DNA of 64,000 nucleotides from Nitrospirota bacterium (GTDB taxonomy: Bacteria > Nitrospirota > Nitrospiria > Nitrospirales > Nitrospiraceae). Shown here one piece after another: positions 52,392-62,148 of the stretch. The position numbers and the translations under genes were made by a program. Position 1 is the first letter of the stretch, and every line of letters starts with the position of its first letter. The stretch spans positions 62,001 to 126,000 of the forward strand of contig JACRLR010000016.1 in NCBI GenBank assembly GCA_016219645.1, read 5' to 3'. The notes beneath the pieces were generated by a model. That model ran no database searches and was not told the DNA's origin. It saw only the letters and a program-made list of their open reading frames with translations.

Positions 52392-52790
52392 GTGATCGAT
52401 TTCTGGGACAGTTTTATACGAATGGTGTCGGCGCTGGCCCTTGTGCTCGCACTCATAGGAGGGCTCGTGTTTTTGATTCGCAGGTTTGCCGGAACCAGGC
52501 TGGGCGCACCTGTGTCGGCACAGGTCATCCAGGTGCTCGCCAGCGGGTACATCGGTCCACGCAAGACGATTTCTCTCGTGTCGGTCGCGGGGGAATTCTT
52601 CGCTGTCGGCATGACCCAGACAGAGATGGTGTCTCTCGGTCATATCACAGACCGGGAACGGGTCCAGCAGTTTCTCTCCGGTGCGACATCTGGTCGGCCG
52701 GTCGTACCCGGCAGATCGGCACCATACGATGGAGCCCAGGGCCCCCCGCGCGACAGGACGACAGAGACCGGGGGTGGCCATGCCGACTGA
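52392..52790 (+). CDS. fliO: Flagellar export membrane protein FliO
   Basis: A 132-residue single-TM protein (MVSALALVLALIGGLVFLI-type helix near residues 10-30) with a cytoplasmic domain (LASGYIGPRKTISLVSVAGE). It helps assemble FliP. GTG start at 52392, with GGAGGAAC upstream; upstream in-frame codons fall in the A-type repeat. Its stop overlaps fliP. Confidence 0.8.
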   Translation: MIDFWDSFIRMVSALALVLALIGGLVFLIRRFAGTRLGAPVSAQVIQVLASGYIGPRKTISLVSVAGEFFAVGMTQTEMVSLGHITDRERVQQFLSGATSGRPVVPGRSAPYDGAQGPPRDRTTETGGGHAD

Positions 52791-53583
52791 TGCCCGCACC
52801 TGCCCATCGGTGACCTCTCCTGCGAAACGGCACCAGGGCTCTCGAACGTGCCTTCTGCTTGCCGCCCTATTCTGCCTGTTTCTCGGCATGACACAGGATG
52901 CCATCGGGGGGGCCAATCCTTCTGTCACGATTGATCTCGGCCAGACAGGCCCCAAGCAGACTGCCGTCGTCTTCCAAATTCTTGCACTGTTGACGGTGCT
53001 CTCTCTGGCACCGGCATTCTTCATCATGGTGACGTCTTTCACGAGAGTCGTCATCGTCCTGTCCTTTCTGCGTCAGGCGATCGGGACGCAGGCGGTTCCG
53101 CCCAATCAGATCATCATCAGCCTGGCCTTGTTCATCACGGTCTTTGTGATGGCTCCAGTGGGGGAGGCCGTCTATAGCCAGGCTATGCAGCCTCTGCTCG
53201 CGGAACAGATCTCCTACGAGGAAGCCTGGGCAAAAGGTATCAAGCCGATTCGGGCCTTTATGCTGAAGCAGGTGCGCGACAAAGATCTCGATCTCTTTAT
53301 CGACCTCAGCAAGCTGCCCAAGCCTGAGACGGTCGATCAGGTGCCCATCCATGTGGTGATCCCCGCCTATATCTTGAGCGAATTACGCGTCGCCTTTCAG
53401 ATCGGCTTTCTCATCTATATACCGTTCTTGATTGTCGACATGGTCGTGGCCAGCATTTTGATGTCCATGGGCATGATGTTGTTGCCTCCGGCCATGATTT
53501 CCCTCCCATTCAAACTCATTCTCTTTGTGTTGGCCGATGGGTGGAATTTGGTCGTCGGGTCGCTGGTGAAAAGCTTTCAATGA
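52780..53583 (+). CDS. fliP: Flagellar export gate protein FliP
   Basis: A 267-residue export-gate subunit with a cleavable signal (CLLLAALFCLFLGMTQDAIG) and four main membrane helices (FQILALLTVLSLAPAFFIMV; QAIGTQAVPPNQIIISLALF; GFLIYIPFLIVDMVVASIL). The conserved MGMMLLPPAMISLPFK motif is present. ATG at 52780 overlaps fliO's end. Confidence 0.95.
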   Translation: MPTDARTCPSVTSPAKRHQGSRTCLLLAALFCLFLGMTQDAIGGANPSVTIDLGQTGPKQTAVVFQILALLTVLSLAPAFFIMVTSFTRVVIVLSFLRQAIGTQAVPPNQIIISLALFITVFVMAPVGEAVYSQAMQPLLAEQISYEEAWAKGIKPIRAFMLKQVRDKDLDLFIDLSKLPKPETVDQVPIHVVIPAYILSELRVAFQIGFLIYIPFLIVDMVVASILMSMGMMLLPPAMISLPFKLILFVLADGWNLVVGSLVKSFQ

Positions 53584-53608
53584 CCGAGATTGGAAAGGGT
53601 AGAGCGAG

Positions 53609-53878
53609 ATGACGCCAGAGATGGTTTCAGAATTAGGCCGCCAAGCCATCGAAACCACGCTGATCGTCGCAACGCCCATCCTGGGGCTCACGCTGGTCGT
53701 GGGGCTTGCAGTCAGTGTGTTCCAGGCCATGACGCAATTGAATGAATCGACGCTCACGTTCGTGCCGAAAGTGGTGGCCGTGTTCGTCGCATGTATCTTC
53801 TTTTTGCCCTGGATGTTGAGCGTGCTCACATCGTTTATGACGCAGGTGTTTCTGAACATCCCCCTTTATGGGCAGTGA
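53609..53878 (+). CDS. fliQ: Flagellar export gate protein FliQ
   Basis: An 89-residue protein with two helices (TLIVATPILGLTLVVGLAVS; VVAVFVACIFFLPWMLSVLT) separated by FQAMTQLNESTLTFVPKV, the standard FliQ layout. Part of the FliPQR pore. Confidence 0.95.
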   Translation: MTPEMVSELGRQAIETTLIVATPILGLTLVVGLAVSVFQAMTQLNESTLTFVPKVVAVFVACIFFLPWMLSVLTSFMTQVFLNIPLYGQ

Positions 53879-53911
53879 CGCGGCGCCCAGGGGATCGACC
53901 ATGAGAGCAGC

Positions 53912-54700
53912 ATGAATATGGCGCCCGCACTTCATCTTGTCCTGCCGGAATTCCAGTCGTTTCTGGTGTTGGTGTCCCGTATCGGGGGCATTGTCGCGGC
54001 ATTTCCGATGCTGGGTGGGCGGACGGTTCCGCACCAGATCAAGATCGCGCTTGTCGTGATGTTGGGGATTGCGCTCTCACCGCTCATTCGGCTTCCCCAA
54101 CTGTCGCAGGACGCCTTCGAAATGACGGCGGGGCTGGCGAGCGAACTACTCATCGGCCTGATGATCGGGCTGGCCGTCCGATTGGTGTTCGGGGCGCTGG
54201 AGGTCGCCGGCGATCTGATCGGAGTCCAGATGGGATTCGGCGCAGTACAGCTGTTGGATCCCATGACGGCCCAACACTCGTCGGTGATCAGCGAATACTT
54301 TCGAATCATCGCCATGCTGGTCTTCCTTTCCCTGAATGCGCACATGGTTGTCGTGGCTGCGATCGTGTCGAGCTACGAGACGATCCCCCCGTTCGGCGCG
54401 AGGCTATCTCCGGATGTCGGCGAGGAAGTGCTCCAGCTGTCCCAGCATATGTTCGTGGTCGCCCTGCAACTGGCGGCGCCGGTACTCGTCGTGATCATCC
54501 TCATCAATATCTTGCTGGCCATGTTGGGGCGCGCCGTCGTGCAGATCAACGTCTTTGTATTGAGCTTCCCCATCACGATCTTGGGAGGCCTGCTGGTGTT
54601 AGGGCTGGCGTTGCCCTATACCGTCTCGCTGTTTGAACGGGAGTTTATCGGACTGCACGACACGATCGAGAGGCTCATGAGGATTCTTGGACATGGCTGA
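53912..54700 (+). CDS. fliR: Flagellar export gate protein FliR
   Basis: A 262-residue protein with about six membrane helices (LVSRIGGIVAAFPMLGGRTV; IKIALVVMLGIALSPLIRL; PVLVVIILINILLAMLGRAV), the FliR family pattern with GFGAVQLLDPMT. Its end overlaps flhB's ATG by eight bases. Confidence 0.95.
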   Translation: MNMAPALHLVLPEFQSFLVLVSRIGGIVAAFPMLGGRTVPHQIKIALVVMLGIALSPLIRLPQLSQDAFEMTAGLASELLIGLMIGLAVRLVFGALEVAGDLIGVQMGFGAVQLLDPMTAQHSSVISEYFRIIAMLVFLSLNAHMVVVAAIVSSYETIPPFGARLSPDVGEEVLQLSQHMFVVALQLAAPVLVVIILINILLAMLGRAVVQINVFVLSFPITILGGLLVLGLALPYTVSLFEREFIGLHDTIERLMRILGHG

Positions 54701-55781
54701 AGGCGCCAACGATAAGACAGAACCGGCGAGTGAGAAACGAAAAGCCGATGCCCGGCGGAAGGGCAACGTCGCAGTGAGCCGCGATGTGACGACCGCGGCC
54801 CTCCTGCTCGCCGCCATCGGGCTCATGGCGCTATTCGCCGGTCCTGGTCTGCATCGGCTGACCGATGTGACCCGTTTGGGTCTCGCCATGTCGTTCGACC
54901 CTGTCGTTCAGGCCAGTCTGACGATCGAACAGATTCACGGGCTGGTCATGCAGTACGGTCTCACTAGCCTGCTGCTCATGCTGCCGTTTCTCGCAGCGCT
55001 AGCGCTCGTAGGCAGCGGCGCCATCCTCGCTCAGACAGGATTCCTGTGGAAAGAGTCTCTTCCATTCGACATCGGCCGGTTGAACCCGATCAAGGGATTC
55101 GGCCGCCTCTTTACGCTCCGGTCTGTCGCTGAGCTGATCAAGGCCTTGATGGTCATCGCGATTATCGGAGGCATCGGCGCGTTCGTCATCGGGCGGGACC
55201 TGCGGCGCCTTCCGGAACTCGTGCACTATGACATGTGGGGGCTCCTCACGGTCATGGGATGGTTGACGTTCAAATTGGCGATCATGATCGCGGGGGCGAT
55301 CGCCGTCGTTGCAGGGTTGGACTTTGTCTATCAGCGGTACGAGTGGGAGCGTTCCCTTCGGATGACCCGCCAAGAGGTGAAAGAAGAACATCGGGACGCG
55401 GAAGGCGATCCGATGATCAAAAGCCGGGTGCGGACCGTTCAGCGGGACATGATGAGGAAACGCATGATGGCAGCCGTGCCGATGGCGGATGTCGTCGTGA
55501 CGAATCCCACACACCTGGCCGTCGCGCTGAAGTATGACCAGACGAATATGTCCGCCCCGATCGTCATCGCAAAGGGCGCCGGTCACCTCGCAGAACGGAT
55601 TCGCGCAGTGGCGAGACAGCATGGGGTTGTGGTCGTCGAGAATAAATTCGTGGCCCGAACGCTCTATAAGCTCGTCGAGATCGGTCGGGAAATTCCCGTC
55701 GATCTCTACCGTGCCGTGGCTGAGATTCTTGCGTTCGTGTTCCGCGCGCGTGGGCTCACATCTGAACGGGCCATCCGATAA
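54693..55781 (+). CDS. flhB: Flagellar export gate protein FlhB
   Basis: A 362-residue substrate-specificity switch protein. N-terminal charged KTEPASEKRKADARRKGNVA, four TM helices, and the self-cleaving C-domain with the NPTH motif (VVVTNPTHLAVALKYD). ATG at 54693 preferred over TTG at 54687. Confidence 0.95.
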   Translation: MAEGANDKTEPASEKRKADARRKGNVAVSRDVTTAALLLAAIGLMALFAGPGLHRLTDVTRLGLAMSFDPVVQASLTIEQIHGLVMQYGLTSLLLMLPFLAALALVGSGAILAQTGFLWKESLPFDIGRLNPIKGFGRLFTLRSVAELIKALMVIAIIGGIGAFVIGRDLRRLPELVHYDMWGLLTVMGWLTFKLAIMIAGAIAVVAGLDFVYQRYEWERSLRMTRQEVKEEHRDAEGDPMIKSRVRTVQRDMMRKRMMAAVPMADVVVTNPTHLAVALKYDQTNMSAPIVIAKGAGHLAERIRAVARQHGVVVVENKFVARTLYKLVEIGREIPVDLYRAVAEILAFVFRARGLTSERAIR

Positions 55782-55795
55782 GGGACAAGGAGATC

Positions 55796-57889
55796 ATGGC
55801 GTCCGAAACCAAAACGTTGTCCCCATCGGCATTCATCAAGCATCCCGATATTCTGGTGTCGCTGGGCGTGGTGGGCGTCATTATGCTGATGATCCTGCCG
55901 TTGCCGCGGTTTGTCCTGGACCTTCTGCTGGCCTTCAACATTACGGTGTCGGTCATTATCCTGCTCGTCGGATTGCAAGTCAGGCGCCCCATCGAGTTTT
56001 CCGCCTTTCCCTCCATTCTGCTCATCGTGACGTTGTTCCGGTTGTCTCTCAATATTGCATCGACGCGCTTGATCCTGCTGCACGGGAACGAAGGGGCAGC
56101 CGCAGCGGGCGAGGTCATTCGGGCATTCGGCAATTTCGTCGTGGGCGGGAACTACACGGTCGGCCTCGTCGTGTTCGCCATTCTGGTGGTCATTAATTTC
56201 GTCGTCGTGACGAAAGGCGCGGGGCGGGTTGCGGAAGTGGCTGCGCGATTCACATTGGACGCGATGCCCGGCAAGCAGATGAGCATCGATGCCGATTTGA
56301 ATGCCGGACTGATCAACGAGACGGAAGCGCGGCGGCGGCGGAGGGAGATCTCGGAAGAAGCCGATTTCTACGGCTCCATGGACGGCGCGAGCAAGTTTGT
56401 CCGGGGAGACGCCATCGCGGCGATCATCATCGTGCTGGTCAACATCGTCGGTGGACTCACGATCGGAGTTCTGCAGCAGGGCATGAGCCCCGGATTGGCC
56501 GCGCAAACCTATACGCTCTTGACGGTCGGAGAAGGACTAGTCGCGCAGATTCCCGCATTGTTCATCTCGACTGCTGCCGGCATTGTGGTGACTCGGGCCG
56601 CGGCGGATGCCGATCTGGGAAACCAGATCACCGGGCAGATGTTGCTGTCACCCAAAGCTGTCGGCACGGCTGCCGGGATTCTGCTGGCTCTCGGAGTCGT
56701 TCCCGGCTTGCCCCATCTGGCGTTTCTCGGGTTGGGGGCTGGCGCAGCCTGGTTAGCCTATCGCTTGTCGCAGGAGGCCAAGTCCTCCTCCGAGCCGGCG
56801 CCTGCAACCGATGCGCCGCAGGCTGAAAACACCACGCCCCAACTGGCTCCGCTTGATTTGATGGAAGTCCAGGTGGGGTATGGACTCATCGGGTTAGTGG
56901 AAGGCAAACATGGAACCGCGTTGCTGGAGCGGATCAAGGGACTCAGAAAACAGTTTGCGGATACGATGGGATTTCTCCTGCCGCCCATTCATATTCGGGA
57001 CAATCTTCAGCTGCGCCCTAACGAGTATGCGGTCATGCTCAAAGGTGTGGAACTCACGAAGGCCGATGTGTTGCCGTCGCACGTGCTGGCTATCGATCCG
57101 GGAACAGCCCAACGAGGCCTCATACAGGGTGTGCCGACAAAGGAGCCGGCGTTCGGGTTGCCGGCACTGTGGGTACCGGAGGCTACGCGCGAACAAGCGC
57201 AACTGGCCGGCTATACCGTCGTGGATGCCAGTTCGGCTATCGCCACGCATCTCTCGGAAATTATTAAGCGTCATGGGCATGAATTGTTGGGCCGGCAGGA
57301 GGTGCAATCGCTGCTCGATGAACTGGCGAAGGCCCATCCCAAATTGGTGGAAGAATTGATTCCCACCCTGTTGCCGCTTGGAACGGTCGTCCGTGTCCTG
57401 GGCAATCTGCTGCACGAAGGTATCCCGATCCGCGACCTTCGTTCGATTATCGAAGCGCTGGCCGATCACGCCGGCACCACCAAAGATCCTGAACTATTGA
57501 CGGAGATGGCACGGCAGGCCCTGGGACGGACGATTACGCGTCAGTATCAGGCTCCAGACGGCACGTTACCCGTGATCACGCTCGATCCGCGGCTCGATCG
57601 GTCCTTGAGCGAGCAGGCTGCGGCGATTCCTCAAGGGGGTATGCTGAACTTGGATCCCGGCCTCTCTCACACACTGTTGGCGGTGATGAAACAGACCGTG
57701 GAACGTGTCGCTGCCCGTGGTCATCAGCCTGTCCTGCTCTGCTCGCCGACACTCCGTCGCCATATCCGTCGATTGACCGATCGAATCCTTCATGCCGTTC
57801 CGGTAGTCGGATTCAACGAACTCGATTCGATGGTCCGGCTTCAGTCGGTGGATACGATCAGGCTTGATGGAGAGGCGCTTCTACCTTGA
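55796..57889 (+). CDS. flhA: Flagellar export gate protein FlhA
   Basis: A 697-residue export-gate protein with about eight N-terminal TM helices and the conserved FHIPEP signature region (NITVSVIILLVGLQVRRPIE, SAFPSILLIVTLFRLSLNIA, VVTKGAGRVAEVAARFTLDA, MPGKQMSIDADLNAGLINET), then a large cytoplasmic domain that receives chaperone-substrate complexes. Start follows AAGGAGATC. Confidence 0.96.
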   Translation: MASETKTLSPSAFIKHPDILVSLGVVGVIMLMILPLPRFVLDLLLAFNITVSVIILLVGLQVRRPIEFSAFPSILLIVTLFRLSLNIASTRLILLHGNEGAAAAGEVIRAFGNFVVGGNYTVGLVVFAILVVINFVVVTKGAGRVAEVAARFTLDAMPGKQMSIDADLNAGLINETEARRRRREISEEADFYGSMDGASKFVRGDAIAAIIIVLVNIVGGLTIGVLQQGMSPGLAAQTYTLLTVGEGLVAQIPALFISTAAGIVVTRAAADADLGNQITGQMLLSPKAVGTAAGILLALGVVPGLPHLAFLGLGAGAAWLAYRLSQEAKSSSEPAPATDAPQAENTTPQLAPLDLMEVQVGYGLIGLVEGKHGTALLERIKGLRKQFADTMGFLLPPIHIRDNLQLRPNEYAVMLKGVELTKADVLPSHVLAIDPGTAQRGLIQGVPTKEPAFGLPALWVPEATREQAQLAGYTVVDASSAIATHLSEIIKRHGHELLGRQEVQSLLDELAKAHPKLVEELIPTLLPLGTVVRVLGNLLHEGIPIRDLRSIIEALADHAGTTKDPELLTEMARQALGRTITRQYQAPDGTLPVITLDPRLDRSLSEQAAAIPQGGMLNLDPGLSHTLLAVMKQTVERVAARGHQPVLLCSPTLRRHIRRLTDRILHAVPVVGFNELDSMVRLQSVDTIRLDGEALLP

Positions 57890-57897
57890 GGTGAACG

Positions 57898-59250
57898 ATG
57901 AAGATGAAAGTGTTTCAAGCCGAGACCATGCATGATGCGATCCGGGCCATCAAGGACGAGTTGGGACCGGATGCCCTCATCCTCTCCACGAAGCGGGTGC
58001 GGCGAGGGAGCCTGCCGTTCTCGATGTTCGGCCGATCGTTTTTGGAGGTGACTGCTGCGACCGATTCGATTGTCGACCAGGTTGTTGCCGATACTCAGAC
58101 GACTCCTCCTGCCACAGAGGAGGGGCAGCCTTCTGTCGAGAAGCAGCGAGAGCACTCTCCCGCATTTCAGGACCACCTGAGCGCCCTGCTGTACTCGAAT
58201 AAGCCATCGGAGTCTGGGCCGGCGGACGTCCAGATCCCCTCGCCTCCCGCAAAGCCGGAGCTACGGCCGGCCTCGCAGGGGCGCTTTCGCCAGCTCAAGA
58301 ATGAACTCCTTGACCTCCAGCAGCGTCTCACCGCTTCGTTGCCCGATGAATCGCAGACGGCAGGATCGAGTTTGCCTGCGCCCTTGGCGCGAGCCTGTCG
58401 CCTCCTGGTCGCACAGGGATTGCGTCCTTCAACGGCCGAAAGTCTCTGCCTCTTGCTTCGCCGGCATCTCCCCCAGGAGTCTCTCCAATCGGATCGCGAC
58501 ATTCAGGATGGTTTGCACCGTCTTTGTGAGGAGCAGATCCGGGTCAGTGGCCCCTTGCTGGATACGGCGAACGATTGCAAGGTTGCCATGTTTGTCGGGC
58601 CAAGCGGGGTGGGGAAGACTACGGCGATCGTGAAGCTTGCGGCCCACTACCGGCTTCAGGAAAACAAATCGGTCGCCCTGATCACACTCGATACCTGCCG
58701 TATGGCCGCCGTCGAACAGCTCCGACTGTATGCAAAAGTTCTGGGTGTTCCCCTGGAAACGGCTCAGACCACGGCTGATGTGGTTGACGGCGTACGCCGT
58801 CATCGCCAGGCCAACCTGATCCTGATCGACACCCCCGGGTTTGGTTCTCATGAGACGGCGCAGATCATGAGTCTCGGTCGACTGAAAGACATGTGCGGAT
58901 CGATCGACACGCACCTGGTCTTGTCCGCCACTACGCGAATGCAGGATCTCCGTCGCATCGTGGCGCAACACGCCGCCTGCGCTCCTTCCCGTCTGCTCTT
59001 TACCAAGCTGGACGAGACGGAGGAATACGGCAATCTCTTCGAACTGGTGTACCAGACGACCTTGCCATTGTCCTATTGGAGCAATGGCCAGCGGGTACCG
59101 GAAGATTTCGAGCTGGCGGATTCTTCGCGATTGGCAGATCTGTTGCTCGACAAGGACTCAGCCCGATTTATATCCCCAGGCCTCTCGTCATCCAGCGGAC
59201 AGGACTTGGCTCTGTCCGTGGGCGGAACGACGCCACAACAAGCGCAGTAG
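57898..59250 (+). CDS. flhF: Flagellar SRP-like GTPase FlhF
   Basis: A 450-residue protein. Basic N-terminus (MKMKVFQAETMHDAIRAIKD), a variable linker, then NG domain with G1 GPSGVGKTT (about 234-242), DTCRMAAVEQLR, and G3 DTPGFG. It sets the number and site of polar flagella with FlhG. Confidence 0.93.
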   Translation: MKMKVFQAETMHDAIRAIKDELGPDALILSTKRVRRGSLPFSMFGRSFLEVTAATDSIVDQVVADTQTTPPATEEGQPSVEKQREHSPAFQDHLSALLYSNKPSESGPADVQIPSPPAKPELRPASQGRFRQLKNELLDLQQRLTASLPDESQTAGSSLPAPLARACRLLVAQGLRPSTAESLCLLLRRHLPQESLQSDRDIQDGLHRLCEEQIRVSGPLLDTANDCKVAMFVGPSGVGKTTAIVKLAAHYRLQENKSVALITLDTCRMAAVEQLRLYAKVLGVPLETAQTTADVVDGVRRHRQANLILIDTPGFGSHETAQIMSLGRLKDMCGSIDTHLVLSATTRMQDLRRIVAQHAACAPSRLLFTKLDETEEYGNLFELVYQTTLPLSYWSNGQRVPEDFELADSSRLADLLLDKDSARFISPGLSSSSGQDLALSVGGTTPQQAQ

Positions 59251-59261
59251 GGAGGTTCCGC

Positions 59262-60122
59262 ATGAAGGACAGATTCCACGAAGCGAAGGCCGCGATGCCG
59301 CCAACGGTTCAAGAGGGCCTCTGCACCAGGGTCATTACCGTGACCAGCGGGAAGGGCGGGGTGGGGAAAACGAATGTCGTTGCCAACCTTGCGATAGGAT
59401 TGGCGCGAATCGGAAAGCGCGTGCTGGTGCTGGATGCAGATCTGGGCCTGGGCAATATCGACGTACTGTTGGGATTGGTGCCCCGGTATACGTTAGAGCA
59501 TGTGCTGAGTGGGTCTCACCACCTGTCCGACATCATCATTGAAGGGCCGGCGGGAATCCGCGTATTGCCGGCAGGCTCCGGCCTGCCGCGCCTCACCTCC
59601 TTGACAGACGTACAGCAACTCATCTTACAGACTGAGTTGGAGATGGTAACCGACAAGGCAGACGTGTTGTTGATCGATACGGGAGCCGGCATCTCGCCCA
59701 ATGTCACGTATTTCGCCTCAGCGGCTCAAGAGACCATCGTCGTCATCTCACCGGAGCCGACGTCGCTGACTGACGCCTATGCGTTGATCAAGGTGTTATG
59801 CCGGGAACATCGTGAACGCCGGTTTCACGTGCTGGTCAACATGGTGAAAAGTCGACGTGAAGCGGCTCAGACTTTCCGCAAGCTCGATGTCGCCGCGGAG
59901 CGCTTTCTGAACGTCAGTCTTGAGTATCTGGGGTTCATTCCGCTCGATGATTATCTGCCGATGGCCGTCATCGAGCAGAAGGCAGTGACAGAGCGCTTTC
60001 CCTGCTCGCCTGCCGCCAGAACCTTTGGGGAGTTGGCAAAAACCGTCGCAGCGTGGCCTGAGCCTCAGTTGCCGAAGAGTACTGTGCAGTTTCTGTGGCA
60101 GCAATTGATACCGATGTCCTAG
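59262..60122 (+). CDS. flhG: MinD-like ATPase FlhG (FleN)
   Basis: A 286-residue ATPase with deviant Walker A TSGKGGVGKTNVVANLA, VLVLDADLGLGNIDVLLGL and LLIDTGAGIS. It limits flagellar number, partnered with FlhF and often restraining FleQ. GGAGG lies upstream of the ATG at 59262. Confidence 0.93.
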   Translation: MKDRFHEAKAAMPPTVQEGLCTRVITVTSGKGGVGKTNVVANLAIGLARIGKRVLVLDADLGLGNIDVLLGLVPRYTLEHVLSGSHHLSDIIIEGPAGIRVLPAGSGLPRLTSLTDVQQLILQTELEMVTDKADVLLIDTGAGISPNVTYFASAAQETIVVISPEPTSLTDAYALIKVLCREHRERRFHVLVNMVKSRREAAQTFRKLDVAAERFLNVSLEYLGFIPLDDYLPMAVIEQKAVTERFPCSPAARTFGELAKTVAAWPEPQLPKSTVQFLWQQLIPMS

Positions 60123-60135
60123 CCGCATCGCGGTC

Positions 60136-60232
60136 GGGAGTTTTAAGTTCCGCGTTTCTGGTTTCAAGTTTTCGGAGGCTGATCCTGACAGCATGCTACC
60201 TGAAACAAGAAACCAGAAACTTTTAATACGAA
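60136..60232. repeat. AAACCAGAAACTT-word hairpin (E-type)
   Basis: GTTTTAAGTTCCGCGTTTCT and GGTTTCAAGTTTTCGG on the left; CCTGAAACAAGAAACCAGAA and ACTTTTAATACG on the right, between flhG and fliA. Confidence 0.65.
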
Positions 60233-60248
60233 CACAGAAGGCGCACTG

Positions 60249-61001
60249 ATGATGAACAATGTAGCGATGCAAAAAACCCGAGAGACGGGCCCTGCGTCCG
60301 ATTCGCACCGCGAAACGATCATCCAGGAATTCGCGCATGTCGTGAAGGCAATGGCCTATCGCTTGGCCTATCGCCTCCCGGCATATATGGATGCGGAGGA
60401 CCTTGTCTCGGTCGGGATTATGGGATTGATGGATGCGATGGATAAGTACGATCCAAACCGGGAAGCGAAGTTCAAGACCTATGCGGAGTTCCGTATCAGA
60501 GGCGCCATGTTGGACGAAATTCGCTCCATGGATTGGATCCCTCGGTCGGTGCACGAGCGCGTCTCGTTGTTGCAGCGGACGCATACCAGACTGTTGAACA
60601 GGCTGGGCCGCCCTCCGACTGATGAGGAGATCGCGGCAGAGATGAATCTGTCTCCTGCCGAACTGGATGAATTCCTCGTTCGGTCACGGGGAGCCGTCCT
60701 GGTCAGCTTGGATGACATCAACCTGCATGAGCCGGACGGGCCGAAAATTCTTGACATGCTTGCGGACACGCATCAATCCGACCCCCTTGCAACCATCCTC
60801 AATGATCAGGAGCGCGGGCGGGTTGCCGATGCGATCCAGCAATTGCCTGAAAAGGAACGGCTCGTGCTCACGTTGTATTACTTCGAAGAGTTGACGATGA
60901 AGGAGATCGGCGGAATTTTAAAAATTACCGAGTCTCGTGTCTGTCAGATCCATACCAAGGCGATTCTTCACCTCAAGGGGAAGCTCGAAGTGCTGCAATG
61001 A
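60249..61001 (+). CDS. fliA: Flagellar sigma factor FliA (sigma-28)
   Basis: A 250-residue sigma factor for late flagellar genes. Regions 2 (YDPNREAKFKTYAEFRIRGA, MLDEIRSMDWIPRSV), 3 (LNRLGRPPTDEEIAAEMNLS) and 4 (LPEKERLVLTLYYFEELTMK, EIGGILKITESRVCQIHTKA) are complete. Two adjacent ATGs are possible starts (60249, 60252). The region just after its stop is GTGAAGCG-rich repeat. Confidence 0.95.
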   Translation: MMNNVAMQKTRETGPASDSHRETIIQEFAHVVKAMAYRLAYRLPAYMDAEDLVSVGIMGLMDAMDKYDPNREAKFKTYAEFRIRGAMLDEIRSMDWIPRSVHERVSLLQRTHTRLLNRLGRPPTDEEIAAEMNLSPAELDEFLVRSRGAVLVSLDDINLHEPDGPKILDMLADTHQSDPLATILNDQERGRVADAIQQLPEKERLVLTLYYFEELTMKEIGGILKITESRVCQIHTKAILHLKGKLEVLQ

Positions 61002-61113
61002 GGCGTGAAGCGTATCTCGTGAAGCGTGAAGCGCCAGACGAGATGCGAAAGATGCGTAAAGCGTCTCCGGTGAGTGAAGCCTCTGAGTCCGGAACGAAAA
61101 ACGTTTCACGCAG
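61000..61113. repeat. GTGAAGCG/CGCTTCAC-word hairpin (B-type)
   Basis: AGGCGTGAAGCGTATCTCGT and GAAGCGTGAAGCGCCAGACG on the left; complements AACGTTTCACGCAGCGG on the right, starting at the fliA stop codon. Confidence 0.6.
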
Positions 61114-61208
61114 CGGAGTGCCGCCCCTGTTCGTTCTACCCCGCTGATGTCCGTTTCTGCTCGTCCCGCGCTCCTCAAGTCTGCTCCGAAATCAACCGAA
61201 ACACCTGC

Positions 61209-61916
61209 ATGGGTAATTTCCCCGTCATATCTCCTCTTGTGGCGGTCGTAGCTCTCTGTGTCATCGGTCTCCTGTTGCTTGGCGGGCTGTGGCTGAAGGG
61301 CCGCTATCCGAGCTTCCGAGTCCAGCGGGAAAGTCCCGCTGGAAAATCCAATGAGCTGTCATCGACCTATGATTACGTGACGGGCTTGCCCACCAGACGA
61401 TTGTTCGGGACGCTGCTCGAACAGGCTGTAGGCCGCGCAGCTAAAACCGGACGACCCCTTGCGCTGCTTGTCGTAGAGCTGGATCACTTCCGGATGGTGG
61501 CGGAGCGTCAAGGCCAGGCGAATGGGAATGTCCTCGTGCGGGTTCAGGCAGCCAGAGTCAAAGGCGTCATACGATCCACGGAAACCGTCGCGCGTTTGGC
61601 GCAGGATCAACTCGCGATGATCCTCGACAACCTCGCTTCTCCTGAGGAGGTCACAGCCATTGTCGATAAACTGCAGGCTACTGTGGGGCTTCCCCTCACC
61701 CTTGAAGGGCAAGAGCTGTTTCTGACATGCCGCATCGGCGTCGCACTATACCCTCAAGATGCCACGGAGCCGGACGAATTGGTCAAACAGGCTATGCGCG
61801 CGCTGAAGTCCGCAAAGTCTGAGGGACAGGCTATTCATTTTGCCTCACCTACCGTTGTTGTATCATCCTCTGACCCAGCGCCAGTGTCTCCTCCTTTCGC
61901 AGGCCGCCTTCGGTAG
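61209..61916 (+). CDS. Degenerate GGDEF-domain membrane protein
   Basis: A 235-residue protein with one N-terminal TM helix (LVAVVALCVIGLLLLGGLWL) and a cytoplasmic GGDEF-fold domain (~55-215: YDYVTGLPTRRLFGTLLEQA, LALLVVELDHFRMVAERQGQ, TCRIGVALYPQDATEPDELV). The catalytic GG(D/E)EF motif is replaced by LAQDQLA, so it probably cannot make c-di-GMP; it may bind GTP or c-di-GMP or act by protein contact. The ATG at 61209 starts a clean TM segment; an upstream ATG in frame at 61074 reads through the repeat. It lies between fliA and flgF, so c-di-GMP-linked motility control is an inference. Confidence 0.75.
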   Translation: MGNFPVISPLVAVVALCVIGLLLLGGLWLKGRYPSFRVQRESPAGKSNELSSTYDYVTGLPTRRLFGTLLEQAVGRAAKTGRPLALLVVELDHFRMVAERQGQANGNVLVRVQAARVKGVIRSTETVARLAQDQLAMILDNLASPEEVTAIVDKLQATVGLPLTLEGQELFLTCRIGVALYPQDATEPDELVKQAMRALKSAKSEGQAIHFASPTVVVSSSDPAPVSPPFAGRLR

Positions 61917-62148
61917 CACGTAACTTTCTTCCCTCTCCGGCAATCTTTTCCTAGCCCGGCATCTTCATTCCCATGCTGCTCTCGATGAGTTCGGAATTCA
62001 CATGGGCGGTGTGTCCTTCCCATTGCCCTGTATTTACAGCGTCCTGACCGGCAGGTGGTTCGCGCAACCTGTGAAATGACAGACATGGATGGTTGGCATG
62101 TATGTTGCGATGTCACAGGGTCGAGCGGACCAGCATGAGAGGACACAC

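Noticed and set aside
62050-62070. CGGCAGGTGGTTCGC as a sigma-54 promoter for flgF
   Set aside because: GG and GC are correctly spaced but the bases before GC are TC, not TT, and the -24 half is poor; no enhancer-like palindrome found upstream.
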